Positions 13,601 through 28,600 of a stretch of 64,000 nucleotides of DNA are shown here, one piece after another. Below the pieces are notes generated by a model. The model was not told where the DNA came from and searched no databases. It saw only the letters and a list, made by a program, of their open reading frames with translations. The stretch comes from Sipunculus nudus (lineage: Eukaryota > Annelida > Sipuncula > Golfingiida > Sipunculidae), in assembly GCA_026874595.1 (NCBI GenBank), contig CM049310.1, forward strand, positions 67,534,056-67,598,055, given 5' to 3'. A program made the translations under genes and the position numbers. Positions within the stretch are counted from its first letter, which is position 1; the number at the start of each line of letters is the position of its first letter.

Positions 13601-16600
13601 GAAAAGTCTCCTTGGAAACCTGAAATTAGGTCTCTGTTGCCCATATTGTCAGAGCTATGGGGCTCAGAAGTACCCCCCAGAATAATTGAAAATTGTATAC
13701 CAAAGAATGGCACAAATCATAACCATTGGGCCCAGAATCTACTAACTTGACATCCTGAGAGTTCCTCAAAAGTTCTCCGGAGACACCTGAAATTGGGTCA
13801 TAGTGACCTTTATTCTCAAAGTTTTTGGGTATGTTTGAGCACCCCAGAAATAATGCAAAATACATACAAATTGCCAGATTCCTCATGAAAGGCTGGTTGG
13901 ATTGTCATCAGATCTGTTGTGCTTATGGGTCTTGATGAAATTAGGTGGCATCATAAGCTAATATGCATGAACAACGATGCCACCTATCTTAATTGGTTGT
14001 CTGTGCAAGGACATATTATCAACATGTCAGTCAGCTGAGCCTCATGACCCATGGGTCATTTGTTAACCAAAAAGATAGTGATAGAAATCTTCAGGATGTA
14101 TTAGTTTTTAATCTGACAGTTACTGATAGAAATCTTCAGGATGTATTAGCTTTTAACCTGACAGTTACTGATAGAACCTTTCTAAATGTAATAGTTTTTA
14201 ACCTGACAGTTACTGATAGCAACCTGTAGGATATATTATTTTTTTGCTCAGCTCACTGAAAGTCATCTGAGCTATAGTAATCACATTGTCTGTCTATCCG
14301 TCTGTCAGACCATCTGTTCATCTGTCTGTTGACAGGATACAATTTGTAACTGCTGTATCTTAGAATTTCTAACTGAAAATCCATAAATGTCCATAAAAAA
14401 TATCCTGATATTAGGTCATTGTAACCTATATCCTCTGAGCTATGGGGTTCAAAAATAGCCCCCCCCCCCCCCCCCCAATAATTAAAAATTTGATATAAAA
14501 GCTCCAGTATCTGAATAACTAATGCATTGATTGACATGATTCTTTCCATACATATTAATCAAATAGCATTTTGTGTCGTGGCTCCGCACAGCACATGCCC
14601 GGCGCACTGTGTTTATGTTTACACCTGCGATCGCACCCGGTTCACTGTTTTTACACTTGTTTACAGGAGGAAACGGTTTCAAGGCAATATTTTGGCAGGT
14701 AGATATTCATTTTAAGGGGAAGAAGCTATTTTTCCTGTTAACTCAACATGCTTTATAGGTGATTGGGCCCCTTTAATTGCTACAGGTGAATGGGGATACT
14801 ACCTACAAATTTTGGCATTCAGATGATAAAATTCCTTTTGTGAATGTCTTCCTAGTCAGCTGAGCATCATGACCCATGGGTCATTTGTTAACCTGAAAAT
14901 TACTAAAAGAAAAATTTAGCTGGCACATGTATTGGCTCTGAAAGATTTTGAGTAACCTAATTGTTTTTTCTACCACAGGCAGCACTGCTGGACAGTAATT
15001 CAGATGAAGAAGATTTTTTCCTCAGGTAATTCTTGAGCTGAGTGTGCTTCATATCCATTCATTCACTGTATGCATACACACTTTGGTACCCAACACATGC
15101 TTACTGTCTGCACAGATCATTCTGTCAGCAGTGTAAACAGAAACATTTGCCCATAAAGTGATTTTGTCATGCAAATATATCATGAAATTGTAAAATGTTT
15201 TCACTGTTACACTTGCTTAATTATTCAGTCCTTCTGGTGTGTTGTGTTTAGAAAAAGTTATTCAAATTGTACTTACCTATCTAAATAAGCAATTTATTTT
15301 TCTTTTGATTTCTGTTAATCTTTCTTGTTGAGCTTAGTTCATGGATTGCTATGTAATTTGGTGTGCTCATCATGCCTTTCTTGGTGATTTGTCACAGAAT
15401 TTTTATTAATTGTTCATCTATGTCTTTTAAGGTGCCCATTCACATACCTTTTAAAAGGAATTTTTGTGATTTCTGGCTTCCTCTGTGTATATATATTAAT
15501 GATCTAAGGGTAATTCTGGTTATGAAAAGTTCTTATAACGCCTCTGTGAAAGATGTTTGTACTTGTTTATCAATAATGTGTTTTTAAACACAGCTTTGTT
15601 GACAAATGGGAAAAAACATCTAGCTTAAGGTGGTACGTTGCAAATATGTGGAGGTAGAAAGCTCACTTGTTGCAAAATGCCATTTGCAAAGCTCTGGCTT
15701 ATCTGACTTGCCGCCGGATGCCCTTGTTGAATTTGTTTTTATTATTTTGGTGGGCCCCACATATTATAAACACGTCAATATAACAAAACAAGCAACCTGT
15801 GTGTGGTGATATCTACGTTTTCCGGCCTATTTTTATAAAACCTCCATGGGATCACCATTAGTTAATAAAAGTCAGATAGGTGATTGCGCCCCTTTATCGA
15901 ATTTTCATAGATTTGTCCTGGGTAGCTAGTTGAACAAGATATATTTAGCTAGCACTTTTAGCTATGCAGCAGGCATTGGCAACAGGGCTTGACCAGGATA
16001 CTGCCCAGGGCTAAAGATAATATTAATTCTGAGATACTGGAAATTCTAGTTTAATTTATATTTTGTATGACTATTTGAACTTCTTGAAATATTTCAAGTG
16101 CTTTTCATAGTAATAATATCAAAAATGTTAGAGACGCTAATTTTTCATCTGTTTTCTTTAAACTGAGTAGATTATGAAACATTGGGTAACAATAGTTTAT
16201 CATAGAGAAATTCACTTAAATCTGTATTTCATTTGTGTGCAAGCTAAATGGCTTTTTTCAAGACAGACCACTAGCAGTTAAGCTAAGCTTTTAATATGGA
16301 CATTCTATTCATATAGTACATGTATATTAGTCATATCACATTTTTAGCTCAGCAATCGCATATTTTGCATTATACTTTGAAGTGAAAAGACTGGTACACA
16401 AAAAAAATTAAGCCCTTTTTTTCTATGTATTGTATTTAAATTTTTTATAATAACCCTTACAGACAATATCATCTGAATGCTGTGACCCATGGGGCCTTAG
16501 TTTTATTTTATATAGCTTATCTTATGTTACATACCTATTGTATGGTGTATGTTTATGCATTTTCTTGCAACTTGGCTTGACCTTGGACCTTCAAGGTCAA

Positions 16601-19600
16601 ATGCGTGAAGAACTGTGTTTTTACACTATTAATTAAAATCCTGTAGAATGTGGAATTTAGAATGTATATATAATTGTGTATGGTAATTACATATTTTAAA
16701 GCATATGCTATTTTAGTTAGCAATTTCAGGGGCATTTGGTACATGGGTGAGACGTCTATTTTGAGACTGTGGAAACAAAGCCATTAAAGTTTTAAAATGC
16801 TTCTTAAAATTTGTATCCATACAACCTATAACCAGCAGGCTTGTGCATTTTAGAGTTACAGTTTGCTGTGGATAGTAATTGTGTGGATATATCAGAGGAG
16901 CAAGCATGACTGTGTGCTTGTCCCTGCAAGGTTGGGGACCTTCTTCACCCTTATGCTGTCCCATCATTTTCAGATGGCATGTAGCTTTGCACAGTTAGCC
17001 AAGTCTACAGCTTACCCTCCCTGAGAGCAAAGACCAAGGTGATAATAGATCTGATGAGAGACGTCTTCTTTTCTGATGATGTGGCTGTCATAGCGCACTG
17101 AGGAGTGACTCCAAAAGCTGATGGACAAGCCGCCATTCATCTGCAATGCATTTGGTGTCACAATCAGCACAAGCAAGACCCATCTACCAGCTCAAGGTGT
17201 GGTGATTCCACTGCCTAGCATCTAGGTAAATGACCAGGTCCTGGAAGTTGTTCAGAAATTCACCTGCCTGGGATCCTATCCACAATATCAAGCAACCTGT
17301 CCCTTGCCAACCTGAATGCCAAGGCTGGAAATGTCTCCTCCTAATTAAACAAGAAAATGAGTGGAAAAATAAGAGCCTGACCAAATGCACCAAAGTGACA
17401 GTCTACAAAGCCTTCTTCCTCACCACACTGCTCTACTGTTATGAGTCATGGACCTCATGTGCCAAGGAACAGCAAAGACTGAATAGCTTCCACCTGTTTT
17501 GTCCACAACACATACTTGGTCTCCACTGGGAAGACAGGGACCCAACTACTGAGGTCTTGGAGCACACCTTCTGTACCAGTACTATTCAAAGCACTGCCTG
17601 CCTCGCTTAAGCTGGCTTGGACAGGTCCACAGAATGCACACTGAGAGGATCCCCAGGCAGCTACTCCATGCTGAGATTACTGATGGCCTCTGGTTAGAGT
17701 AAGATTGGGACACACTGATGAAGACCATCTAGTCTGGGTATTACCAAGGAATGGAGAAACTCCATCCCTATTTTAAAAAAAAAAAGAATATAAAATGGCT
17801 GAAGGATCACCCCATAACTGATCCCTCTATATGGGTCAGAGGTAACTGTGGCCACGACTGTCAAGAACACGTCTGTCTCCTCAGTCACAAAGGAAGAGCA
17901 AGAAGTGACTCATTCCCAAGGTGTCTCTGGAGGCAGACGCCTGCATGCTGCTTTTATAGGTTATAAGAAAATGGGAGTACTTGGACCTTAGCCACCTGTA
18001 CTGAAGGTTAAATCTAATGACAGTGTGATTCCGATTCTCTTGCAAACTGATTTTTGCTGTCAACCCCACTTGGCATGATGCTATGACTTCCAGGTCCTTT
18101 TGTGTATCATAAAGAGAAGTGATGAAGTTTACTTCACTCACATACAATCATAAAAAATGAAGGAGACATAATGAAAAAAATGAAGAAGGTTTAAACATTA
18201 ACATCATAATCAAAGAAAAAAACATGTTTAATACTTGCAGGGAATCTCTACCATGTACAGTCTTCCATAAATAAAATATGAAAATAATCCACAAAGATAA
18301 TAAGTCATATCAAGATTCCTGAAAATTAAAGGTCACAGGATTAGTGTCCTGGCCCACTGAACATGGCTTTCCTTGAATACAATTGCTGTTGTGGCCCACT
18401 GAACTGGCTGCCTTATAATGCAATTAGTGTCCTGGCCCACTGAACTGGCAGTCTTTTAATGCAATTAGTGTCCTGGCCCACTGAACTGACTGTCCTTTGA
18501 CACAATTAGTTTGTTGGCCCACTGAATTTGGCTGACCTTTAACACAATTAGTGTCCTAGCCCACTGAACTTGGCTGACCTTTAACACGATTAGTGTCCTG
18601 GCCAACTGAACCGACTGTCCTTTAACACAAGTAGTTTGTCGGCCCACTGAACATGGCTATCCTTTAACACAAGAAGTTTACTGGCCCACTGAACTGTAAC
18701 CTCTGATTGTTGCTGTGGGTTCAACAGATTCTGCAACCAGTGATTAAGCACATGACATGTTACTGTCCTATTGTATGGTGTCTATAGTTCTGATATTTAT
18801 CTGATACTACACTACCTATTTCTCTGACACTGGACATTCCTCTCACTGTTTCTCAGTGTCATCACAATGACAAGTCCACATAGTGGAGTACACAGAAAGC
18901 CATATTTTCAGGGTACAAAACAGCTACATGCTTAAATATTCCTTTGCATTGGCTGTCACAACAAGCAACCTCTCTGCATAATTTTGTGTTCTTGTTTGCC
19001 ATAGTTTACCTCAAACCATGAATGTATACTGGTCTTCAACATAATTAGCATACATTATATACAACACATTTAATCTATCACATGCATCCAAGAACAAGGG
19101 CACCGCAAAGTGGAGCATCCCCTTGCATGGGAGCATAATGATATGGGGTGTATTACGCAAGTGTTAAAATGAGGAGGGGAGGTGTGTGAGCTTGAGCTTT
19201 GACGTCAAACTCAATAAGTTGTATGTGTACAGGTGGGTGAGGCATATGTGAAGGAGAAAGCTTAAGATTAAATGATTTGGCTTAAAATTGATCAATAAGT
19301 TATATTGAGACGGATGGGAAGACAAGCTTTTTCAAGAAGTGGGTGCTGTGGCCATGACCTTTGACCCCGTAACCTCAAAATCGATAGGTTACTTAAACCA
19401 TATGTGAGAGATGAAAGGTTTAGGACAAAATGTTTTGCTTTAAATGGGTCAACAAGCTTTTTCAAGAAGTGGGTGCTGTGGCCGTGACCTTTTACCCTGT
19501 GACCTCAAAATCAATAGGTTTCTTCATCCATGGGTGGGTAAGCCATATGTGCAAGATGAAAGGTTTAGTTCAAACGGTTTTGCTTAAACTGGGTTCACAA

Positions 19601-22600
19601 GCTTTTTCAAGAAGTGGGTGCTGTGTCCGTGACCTCTGACCCCCTGACCTCAAAATCGATAGGTTTCTTCATCCATGGGTGGGTAAGCCATATGTGCGAG
19701 ATGAAAGGTTTTGGGCAAACGGTTTGGCTTAAAATTTCGGACGGACAGATCGACGGACAGACGCACGAATGGAGGCGTTACTATATCCCTTTCACAACTT
19801 CGTTGCGAGGGGATAATAAGATCCTAGTCAATTACATGCACAAATTCTGATCAAGCTGGCTTACATCCTTGGCTAACAAAATGTCTGCACATGTGCCTTT
19901 GATCTGAAAACTCAGTTCCTTAAATCCATATACCACATATCAGTTTATGACAGTTGCCACATACCATGGTGCCCATGGTGTATGACAATCATTTCACGAC
20001 ACCCACAGTTGACATTAAAACCATATATCAGGAACTATGCATTTTGTGTATCAAGCAGGGGAACTCACTCCATGGAAAACCTGGATGGCTCATGTTGGAT
20101 GTCTGAATTAAAGCTATACCATTACTGGAGCTTAGTCTCCTAGAGTCAACCACCCTGTGAAAATGCTATACAATCATTAAGCTTAATATCTTTAGTACAG
20201 TATCCTGATTGTCCATACAATAAAATCATATTAAACTTAATATCAGTAGTATGGTATCCTGATACAGTCCACCCGAAACAATCATATTAAACTTAATATC
20301 AGTAGTACAGTATCCTGATTGTCCACGCGATACAATCATATTAAACTTAATATCAGTAGTATGGTATCCTGATTGTCCGCGCGATACAATCATATTAAAC
20401 TTAATATCAGTAGTACAGTATCCTGATTGTCCATGCGATACAATCATATTAAACTTAATATTAGTAGTATGGTATCCTGATTGTCCACAGCTTTTTTGCA
20501 GGGGACCAAATGCCAACCCCCGAAAGCTATTGGGACAAGACGGAAGCCGTGATTCAAATATCACCAGGTAATGTATCCAGATTACCATTCAAGCATGAAC
20601 TGATCAAAGCCAGAGTCTTTTGTCAGACTGTTACAAATCTCAGAAAATTTGGTCATAAAAGCATAATCTTAAAGTTGTGAATATTTCAAACTAAAAAAAA
20701 TTAATTATTATTTAATATTTTTCTCCTCAGAAATGTCACCATATAGGTCAGGGCATTTCAATGAGTGTTCTTTGTAATCCAAAAATGTACAGTACAAGGA
20801 CAATCTTTTCATGCGGATATAATGCATTCATGAAAGTGTTGTTCTGCTGGTATAAAAGTTGTAATGCACCATTCCACTTTTTCTTCATACTGTTTTAAGC
20901 TCAGCTCAGATGACTGAGATTCATCATAGAGAACTTATGTTTGTAGAGTTTTACTTAATTTGACTTCTGAGGAATGGCTTCATTTAATGATCTTTAATTT
21001 GGTAACCCTATCAATCTTTTTTGGGTTTTATCCTGTGCACAAGACTTGTCATTCTACCTTCAATGCTATGTCTGTGGAATTTTATTCATTCACTTTTATC
21101 AGGACAAGCCATGGTCACCGTAACCCCCAAGGCCTTTCATGAAATGTTATGCACCTGTTTAAGTTGGATAGCATTATCTATGAAATAAGAACCAATGGAA
21201 CCTGTGTAGCATGTCATTAAACATGGGTGAGAGCACAGCCATGATGGCATTGCTGATGCCAGAGGTTTCTAGTTATTATCATGGAATGCTGATGTTCATA
21301 TTTCAGGCTGCAGGGGCAGGTAGATGAGGTTGTGGATGTCATGCAGACTAACATTGGGAAGGTGCTGGACCGTGGAGAGAGGCTGGAAGACCTGCAGGAC
21401 AAATCAGGTAAGTCCTGACCCAAGTCTGAAACCACCAAGCAGTGCAGCCTTATACTGTATACAAAGCAAACTGTGGGTTCACAATGAACAGCCTTATACT
21501 GTACACAAAGCAGTCTGTGGGTTCACAATAAACAGCCTTATACTGTATACAAAGCAAACTGTGGGTTCACAATAAACAGCCTTATACTGTGTACAAAGCA
21601 AACTGTGGGTTCACAATGAACAGCCTTATACTGTGTACAAAGCAAACTGTGGGTTCACAATGAACAGCCTTATACTGTATACAATGCAAACTGTGGGTTC
21701 CCAATTAACAGCCTTATACTGTATACAATGCAAACTGTGGGTTCACAAAAAAACAGCCTTATACTGTATACAAAGCAAACTGTGGGTTCACAGTTAACAG
21801 CCTTATATTGTGTACTAAGCAAACTGTGGATTCACAATAAAGAGCCTTATACTTTATACAAAGCAAACTGTGGGTTCACAATGGCCTTATACTGTATACA
21901 ATGCAAACTGTGGGTTCACAATGAACAGCCTTATACTGTATACAGTGCAAACTGTGGGTTCACAATTAACAGCCTTATACTGTATACAATGCAAACTGTG
22001 GGTTCACAATTAACAGCCTTATACTGTATACAATGCAAACTGTGGGTTCACAATAAACAGCCTTTTACTGTGTACAAAGCAAACTGTGGGTTCACAATGA
22101 ACAGCCTTATACTGTGTACAAAGCAAACTGTGGGTTCACAATGAACAGCCTTCTACTGTATACAATGCAAACTGTGGGTTCCCAATTAACAGCCTTATAC
22201 TGTATACAATGCAAACTGTGGGTTCACAAAAAAACAGCCTTATACTGTATACAAAGCAAACTGTGGGTTCACAGTTAACAGCCTTTTATTGTGTACTAAG
22301 CAAACTGTGGATTCACAATAAAGAGCCTTATACTGTATACAAAGCAAACTGTGGGTTCACAATGGCCTTATACTGTATACAATGCAAACTGTGGGTTCAC
22401 AATGAACAGCCTTTTACTGTATACAGTGCAAACTGGGGGTTCACAATTAACAGCCTTATACTGTATACAATGCAAACTGTGGGTTCACAATTTACAGCCT
22501 TATACTGTATACAATGCAAACTGTGGGTTCACAATGAACAGCCTTATACTGTGTACAAAGCAAACTGTGGGTTCACAATGAACAGCCTTATACTGTATAC

Positions 22601-25600
22601 AATGCAAACTGTGGGTTCCCAATTAACAGCCTTATACTGTATACAATGCAAACTGTGGGTTCACAAAAAAACAGCCTTATACTGTATACAAAGCAAACTG
22701 TGGGTTCACAGTTAACAGCCTTATATTGTGTACTAAGCAAACTGTGGATTCACAATAAAGAGCCTTATACTGTATACAAAGCAAACTGTGGGTTCACAAT
22801 GGCCTTATACTGTATACAATGCAAACTGTGGGTTCACAATTAACAGCCTTATACTGTATACAATGCAAACTGTGGGTTTACAATTAACAGCCTTATACTG
22901 TATACAATGCAAACTGTGGGTTCACAATAAACGAGACAATGGGTGATACCCTGCGGACAGAGAGCTGATACACAAGACAAACAGTGAAGAACTTTAGTTA
23001 TGTGCAGCACTAGAAAGTAACCATGCACATTTATGAATGAACCCAGCCTCAGGCTGCATGTAAATATAAGTACAGTGGTCCCTGGTGCGAACGACCCCCT
23101 ACTGAAAGTTTTACAGTTTGAATATACTTAGGGCAAGCTACTGCCTACCATACGTGACAACCAACTGCCAAATTTTGTACAAAAGTAACCATTTCACCTG
23201 TTTTATAAGACCATTTTCTGAACAAAGTGGCCACTACCCATGGGAAAGCAAGCTATAATAGGACAATAACGGCATTTTTGGTGGGGGTGATTGCAACTGA
23301 CAATAGTATCATTACCCTGGCCTACCTCCTTGTGTGGACCTTTTCCTTGTGTGCTTCAGTGGCCAAATGATGGTAACAAATTGACTGACATGGAAAGATT
23401 ACAGATTTATTCATTTAATAAGTGTGAAACTTAAGTTTAACAGAATGGTAAATACTAACCAGCCTTTATGTATTTTCCCTGTATATTTAATTTGATTGTT
23501 TATGCAATCCTGGTTACACTGCTTATATCCAATTTAAGCTCAGGTGACTTAAAGTCATCAGGGCACAAATCGTAACGACTAGACCTAGAATCTTCTTTCT
23601 TGACATGCCGGGAGGCCCATGAAAAGTCTCCTTGGAAACCTTGTAAAATTAGGTCTCTGTTACCCAAAACCTGTGAGCTATGGGGCTTCGAAGTACCCCC
23701 CCAGAATAATGGAAAATTTAATACAAAAGCTCAAGTGTTTGAACAACTAATGCTTTGATCACCATGATTCTCTTCATGGATATTCATCATGAAGTGTTTC
23801 ACCAGATCCTGCAGGCTGGTGGCGCCACCTGGATTTTTAAGAATATCAAGCAATTTTTAGCGAACCTGTGAGCTTATGCGATGGCGCCGCGGCATCTGTC
23901 CACCTTCTGCCGTCCAAGGTTGGCTGTCCGCCGTCCTTGGCTGTAAGTCAGAAACTGTTGGAGCAAGCAGCTCCAAATTACATGTAAGAATTAGTCACAA
24001 GTGAACTTTGTGCCCTAGAGCTTATTATTAGGTATCTGCATTTATTTAGATTTTATAGAGAAAAAGCTTATAAACTTTTAAAAATCTTCTCTGAAACAAC
24101 CAAGACAAAAGTCCAAAATTTCACAGAAATGTTCCCTGGAACAATCTCTTTCAAGTTTGTTCGAATGGTTCCATTTTGGTGATTTTTGACCAAGTTAAAG
24201 GAAGTTGAACTTAGTCATTTGCATGCTAAAATTACAATTTCAGAAACGGCAGGAGCTATCATCATCAAATTTTATGTTAATGTTGGTCACTTGAGTCATA
24301 TCTGAAAAATTGAGGTATTGGTGGTGCCACCTGCATTGGTCTTTTTGTATGGGGGTCAATAGTGCCCGAAGCATACAGAGGGCTACAAAAAACTTCTTAT
24401 CTGAAAGCGTAAAGTCAAATTGTTTAATATTGCACAGAAATGCTCCTAGGGTAGTGCTTTCTTAAAATGGTCTCTGTTCAATGACTTTTGGCTAATTTAT
24501 GAGAAGCTGAATATAGTCAAATGTTATAGCAGCCCATTTCTGCTCAGTGGCTACAAAGATCTTCTTCTCAAAAAACACTGGGTCAAATTCTTTAATCTCA
24601 CACATGGATGATCCTTAGATGTTGATAATTCAAATTTGTTTAAATGGTTTTGATTCAGTGATTTTATTAGCTCAGCTGACTATAAGTCATCTGAGCTATA
24701 GTCGTGGTCCATTGTCCGTCGTCCGTCCGTCTGTCCGTCCGTCTGTCCGTCCGTCTGTCCGTCCGTCCGTAGATGTGGCACGTTTTGAAACCGTAAGACC
24801 TAGGAATCCAAAATTCGGCATAATGTTAGATGTCCCAAAGATCTCCTACCAAGCCGAAAACTGGGTCTTTGCAACTTCGTTCCTTTGAGAAATTAAGGAA
24901 AAACCTCAATTTTTTATTAAAAACCTATTTTCACACTTCAGGACTGCCTAATATCAAAACCACTCATCTGTTTTTCCTCATATTTACCATAAATATTCCT
25001 CTATATAGTTCCTACGTACATGCCAGAAATTATGTCTGTATTATTTAATTTAAAAAAGTTATGGGCCCAAACATAATGCATTTTGTAAAATATCAGGAAA
25101 GATATTTGATCACTTAACACAAAAAATGTTAAAGCTATCGACCTTTTTTCCTGTAATATAACTTTAATTAATCAAAATTAAATTGTATACCCAAAATTAG
25201 ATGAAAATCTTTTAAATTTTCTAAAATATTAATAAAAATAAAAAATTGGTACCTTAAATTTTGCCCAACTTTGACCATGGCACGTTTTTTTCCTGTAAGT
25301 ACTGTGGATTTAATTTTCACAGCATGTTTTCGTTAGCATTTCAACTGTTAACACCAAAAATTTGAAATCAGTTGATCAAAAACTGTAGATTTTAATAAGT
25401 TTTCAAGCACCATGTAACATATTGTTTACATCAAGCTAGTGTTATGCAGTTTGCAAGAGCTCAGCTCCCCAGCTTCAGCTCTTAGTTCCTTAAATTCGGC
25501 ATACAGTTAGATGTCTCCAAAATCCCCTACCATGCCAAGAATTTGGTCACTAGGACTTAATACCTGCGAGAAAAACTTCATTTTTCCATTAAAAACCCAT

Positions 25601-28600
25601 TGTTACACTACAAGACTGCCTAAAATCAAAACCACTGATCTGACTTTAATCATAAATAATATACATATTTTTCATTCTCTATGCACATGCCAGAATGATG
25701 TCAGTATTGCGTAATTGTTTTAAGTTATGGGCCCAAACATAATGCACTTTGTAAAAAATCAAGAAATATATTTACTCCCTTAACAAGGGCATTGCTGAAG
25801 CTAGAGATTTTTTTGTCAGGGATGTAACATTATTTAATCAAGATTCAATTGAATACCCAAAATTAGTTCTGAATTTTTCAAATTTTATAAGTTATTAGTA
25901 TAAATATAAAATTAGTACTATCACCAGAGTAATAATTTTATGATAATTCAAATCATTATATTTGACCAATTGTCATTAGATATTATAAGGTGATCAGTCC
26001 TAAGGAATGAAACAGGTATTTAGCAGACTTCTGTGCAGAATAACTTTCTAATTACAATTCAGTTTATTATTTAACTGCCAGCTCTTTGATAAATGTTCAC
26101 AGAGAATTGATTAATAAGCATGTTCATACATTTGACAGGGTTTACTCTTAAAGTGACAGGCACAGATAAACTAATTAATTAACAGTTTAGACATAGGTGT
26201 TCACAGGAGGGCTAGAAAGGCGTTGAATGTATTACACAATATGTCTTGTATTAATGCTGTAAGAAATTCCTAAATTGCAATTATTATTTTGGGCAAATGT
26301 ATAAATAGAGATACTGGTTACTGGACCAGACAGTGAAGGTCAGAGCTAAAGAGAGGGGAGTCGAAGAGTTAGAGAACTAGGAAAGAGAGAAGAGACAGGA
26401 ATAAGAACAGGAGTTAATACACAGAGAGAGAGAGACAGAGACAGAGAGAACAGAATCAGTTAAGTGGAAAATAGGGAAACTAGCAGAATATATATATTGG
26501 ACATTTGTTATTGTTAACTTTGATTGAATAAACTTGAAAGTAAATTACATCTGGACTAAAGAATTTCTATCTGAGAAAATCAGCAATCTGTGAATAAAAG
26601 CATGTAAACAACTGGATGGTGATAGTACCTTAAATTTTGCCCAACTGTGACCATGGCACGTTTGTGTCCTGTGAGCACTGTTGATATAATTTTCATATCA
26701 TGCACACATTAGGATTTCAGCTTTTTAGTTTAGAAAGCTGAAAGAAATTGGCCAAAAATTGTAGCTTTTATTAATGTTTTTTATGAGACCCTGTCAGACT
26801 TTGGCTCTCTCCAGCCCCTCTTGAGTCACATGTATGTTGACCTTGTTGACCTTTCATCAAATTATGCACGCTTGAGGCGAGGCATACAGGAATCCAGGCA
26901 GCTTATGGCCAGCGACAGTTGATCCAGGTGTCCAACCCAACTCATCTAGTAGTTTTAACCAACAACATAACAATAAACAATAAATTAATAAATTTTTATT
27001 GGTTTTTAATAACAAATTAAAGAAAAATAGAAAAGGAATTTGTTAGTTTATAATAACAGGAAATTAACTTGCAGTTACTGATGATATAAGAATCTTGTAT
27101 CGATGGGTAGAATGTCACATATTCCAAATAACACCATGCAGTTACCTATGGCATTTTTCAGTTCAATTTTAATGATAAAGAAGTAAATCATATTATTCAT
27201 AACTAATCATTAGGGATCATATGAAGGAAATTAATGATAGACAAAGATGCAGTTGATAATATTAATCTAGATTCCTACTGTGTCTAGTGTGTACATTGAT
27301 GTGAAATAAGTCCAAAATGAATTTTTTACAGTTATTTTTTAATATAAATAAAAGCCATAAAACCAGGTACTTATGATCATTATTTAAATGTGTGAATTTT
27401 GTATATTCTGGATTCTCAACATCATTGTTTGGTGAAAACTGAATAAATTCCAGACATGGTGCAAATACTTTGTAATTGTATTTAAATACGAATATGATTT
27501 TGTACTCCATTATAAAATTTCTTGCATAAAGAATGGGAATTCAGGTAAAAATGAAAATATATGAATACTCGTGCAAATACTTTCAAAATGTATTCATGAA
27601 TGCATTCATGAATATATTCTTTAATATTATTTTAATAATCATATCAGTTATATTTCATTTTAAAAAATCATATGATTCTCTTATTATTTTTTATAAAAAT
27701 TATATTTGGGACAATATTTGTAATTTTTTTTAATAAATAGTTAAACTCTTATATTATATGTTCTGCTTATAAGTTATATGGCCAAGTCAAAATCTGTGTG
27801 ACAATAGTACTCCATTTGTTAATAAAATAAATGAAATCAATCCTCTTCCCTGTCTCCAAAGGTACTATCAAAATCATACATAAGCTAAACAACAACAACT
27901 CATAATACAGCTTATATTTATTACCACACAAAACCAGCATGTGCCTCATTTCTAAATAATATTTTTTTATCATATATAACAGCTGAGCGTCGTGACCCAT
28001 AGGTCCCTTGTTATTAGTTTCTGCAGACTGGTGGAGCCACCTGTATTTTTGTATCTGCCAAAACAAAGTTTTGCGGATACTATGTTTTTGACCGGGTTCC
28101 TCCGCCGCCGCCGCGTTCGTTTCCAGAGAGCTCCTCGGAGACTAATGGACCGATTTTTCTGTAACTTACACCAATTATTGGGTCACATGTGAACTGGTGC
28201 GTAACCAATTTGCGTTGACCTCTGACCTTTCCTCTCTATCCAGTGTCCATTTGTGGGTCTGTTTCCACTCATAAACCCTCATATCTCGGGAACCGTTTGA
28301 CCAATCAGGAAATAAAATTTATACAAATGTAGCCCTTGGATTGCTTTATAACATACACAAAAAATGGTGGCGCCACCTGTAACCATGTTTGCACAGTGTC
28401 CATCTGTTCATCTGCCTTGGGTTAAAATCACTCATATCTCTGCAGTGAATTGACTAATTCATCTGAAATTCATCATGCGTATACATCCTGGATAGCTTTC
28501 TTGATTTTATGACAGGTGGCGCCACCTACATTCACTTTCACGCTGATGACATGCAAGCTCATATCTTGGAAACCGTTTGACCGATTAGGAAATAAAATTA

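Larger units (their letters stand above)
9182..14063 (+). mobile_element. Family H array (~360-bp units) interrupted by family D and B elements
   Basis: The unit runs from a CTGGTGGCGCCACCTG box through TTTTTCTCTATTTTTGAGACC, GGACCTAGAATCTTC and CCTGAAATTAGGTCTCTG to GATCACCATGATTCTTTG. Units are visible at about 9182, 9480, 9840, 11358, 11700, 13033 and 13490. The array ends at TCATGACCCATGGGTCAT then TTGTT (14063). D (10204-11358) and a 3'-truncated B (12004-13032) sit inside. Repeated antisense ORFs of about 60-100 codons come from this unit and are not genes. Confidence 0.75.

Noticed and set aside
9105-13886. Many antisense ORFs with text like YSLKDMGNRDLISGF
   Set aside because: Same frame repeated in each family H unit; copies carry unrelated stops and no protein family is recognised.
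13993-14229. 78-codon ORF with DRNLQDVLVFNLTVT repeats
   Set aside because: A 45-bp tandem repeat, divisible by three, not a gene.
20226-20588. Minus-strand 120-codon ORF with SGYHTTDIKFNMIVS repeats
   Set aside because: Antisense reading of the 55-bp minisatellite, overlapping VAMP4 exon 3 on the other strand.
21728-22843. Overlapping plus-strand ORFs of 65-168 codons with repeats such as ALYCIQCKLWVHN
   Set aside because: They arise because the 44-bp minisatellite unit rotates through all three frames with almost no stops; there is no start context or conserved domain.
24619-24888. ORF with VRPSVRPSVRPSV
   Set aside because: Translation of the (GTCCGTCC)n tract at the start of family A; the same happens at 43295.
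27262-28066. ORFs conserved between family A copies 1 and 2 (also at 45187-45918)
   Set aside because: The two copies are almost identical DNA throughout, so ORF conservation is not evidence for coding; no motif is seen.
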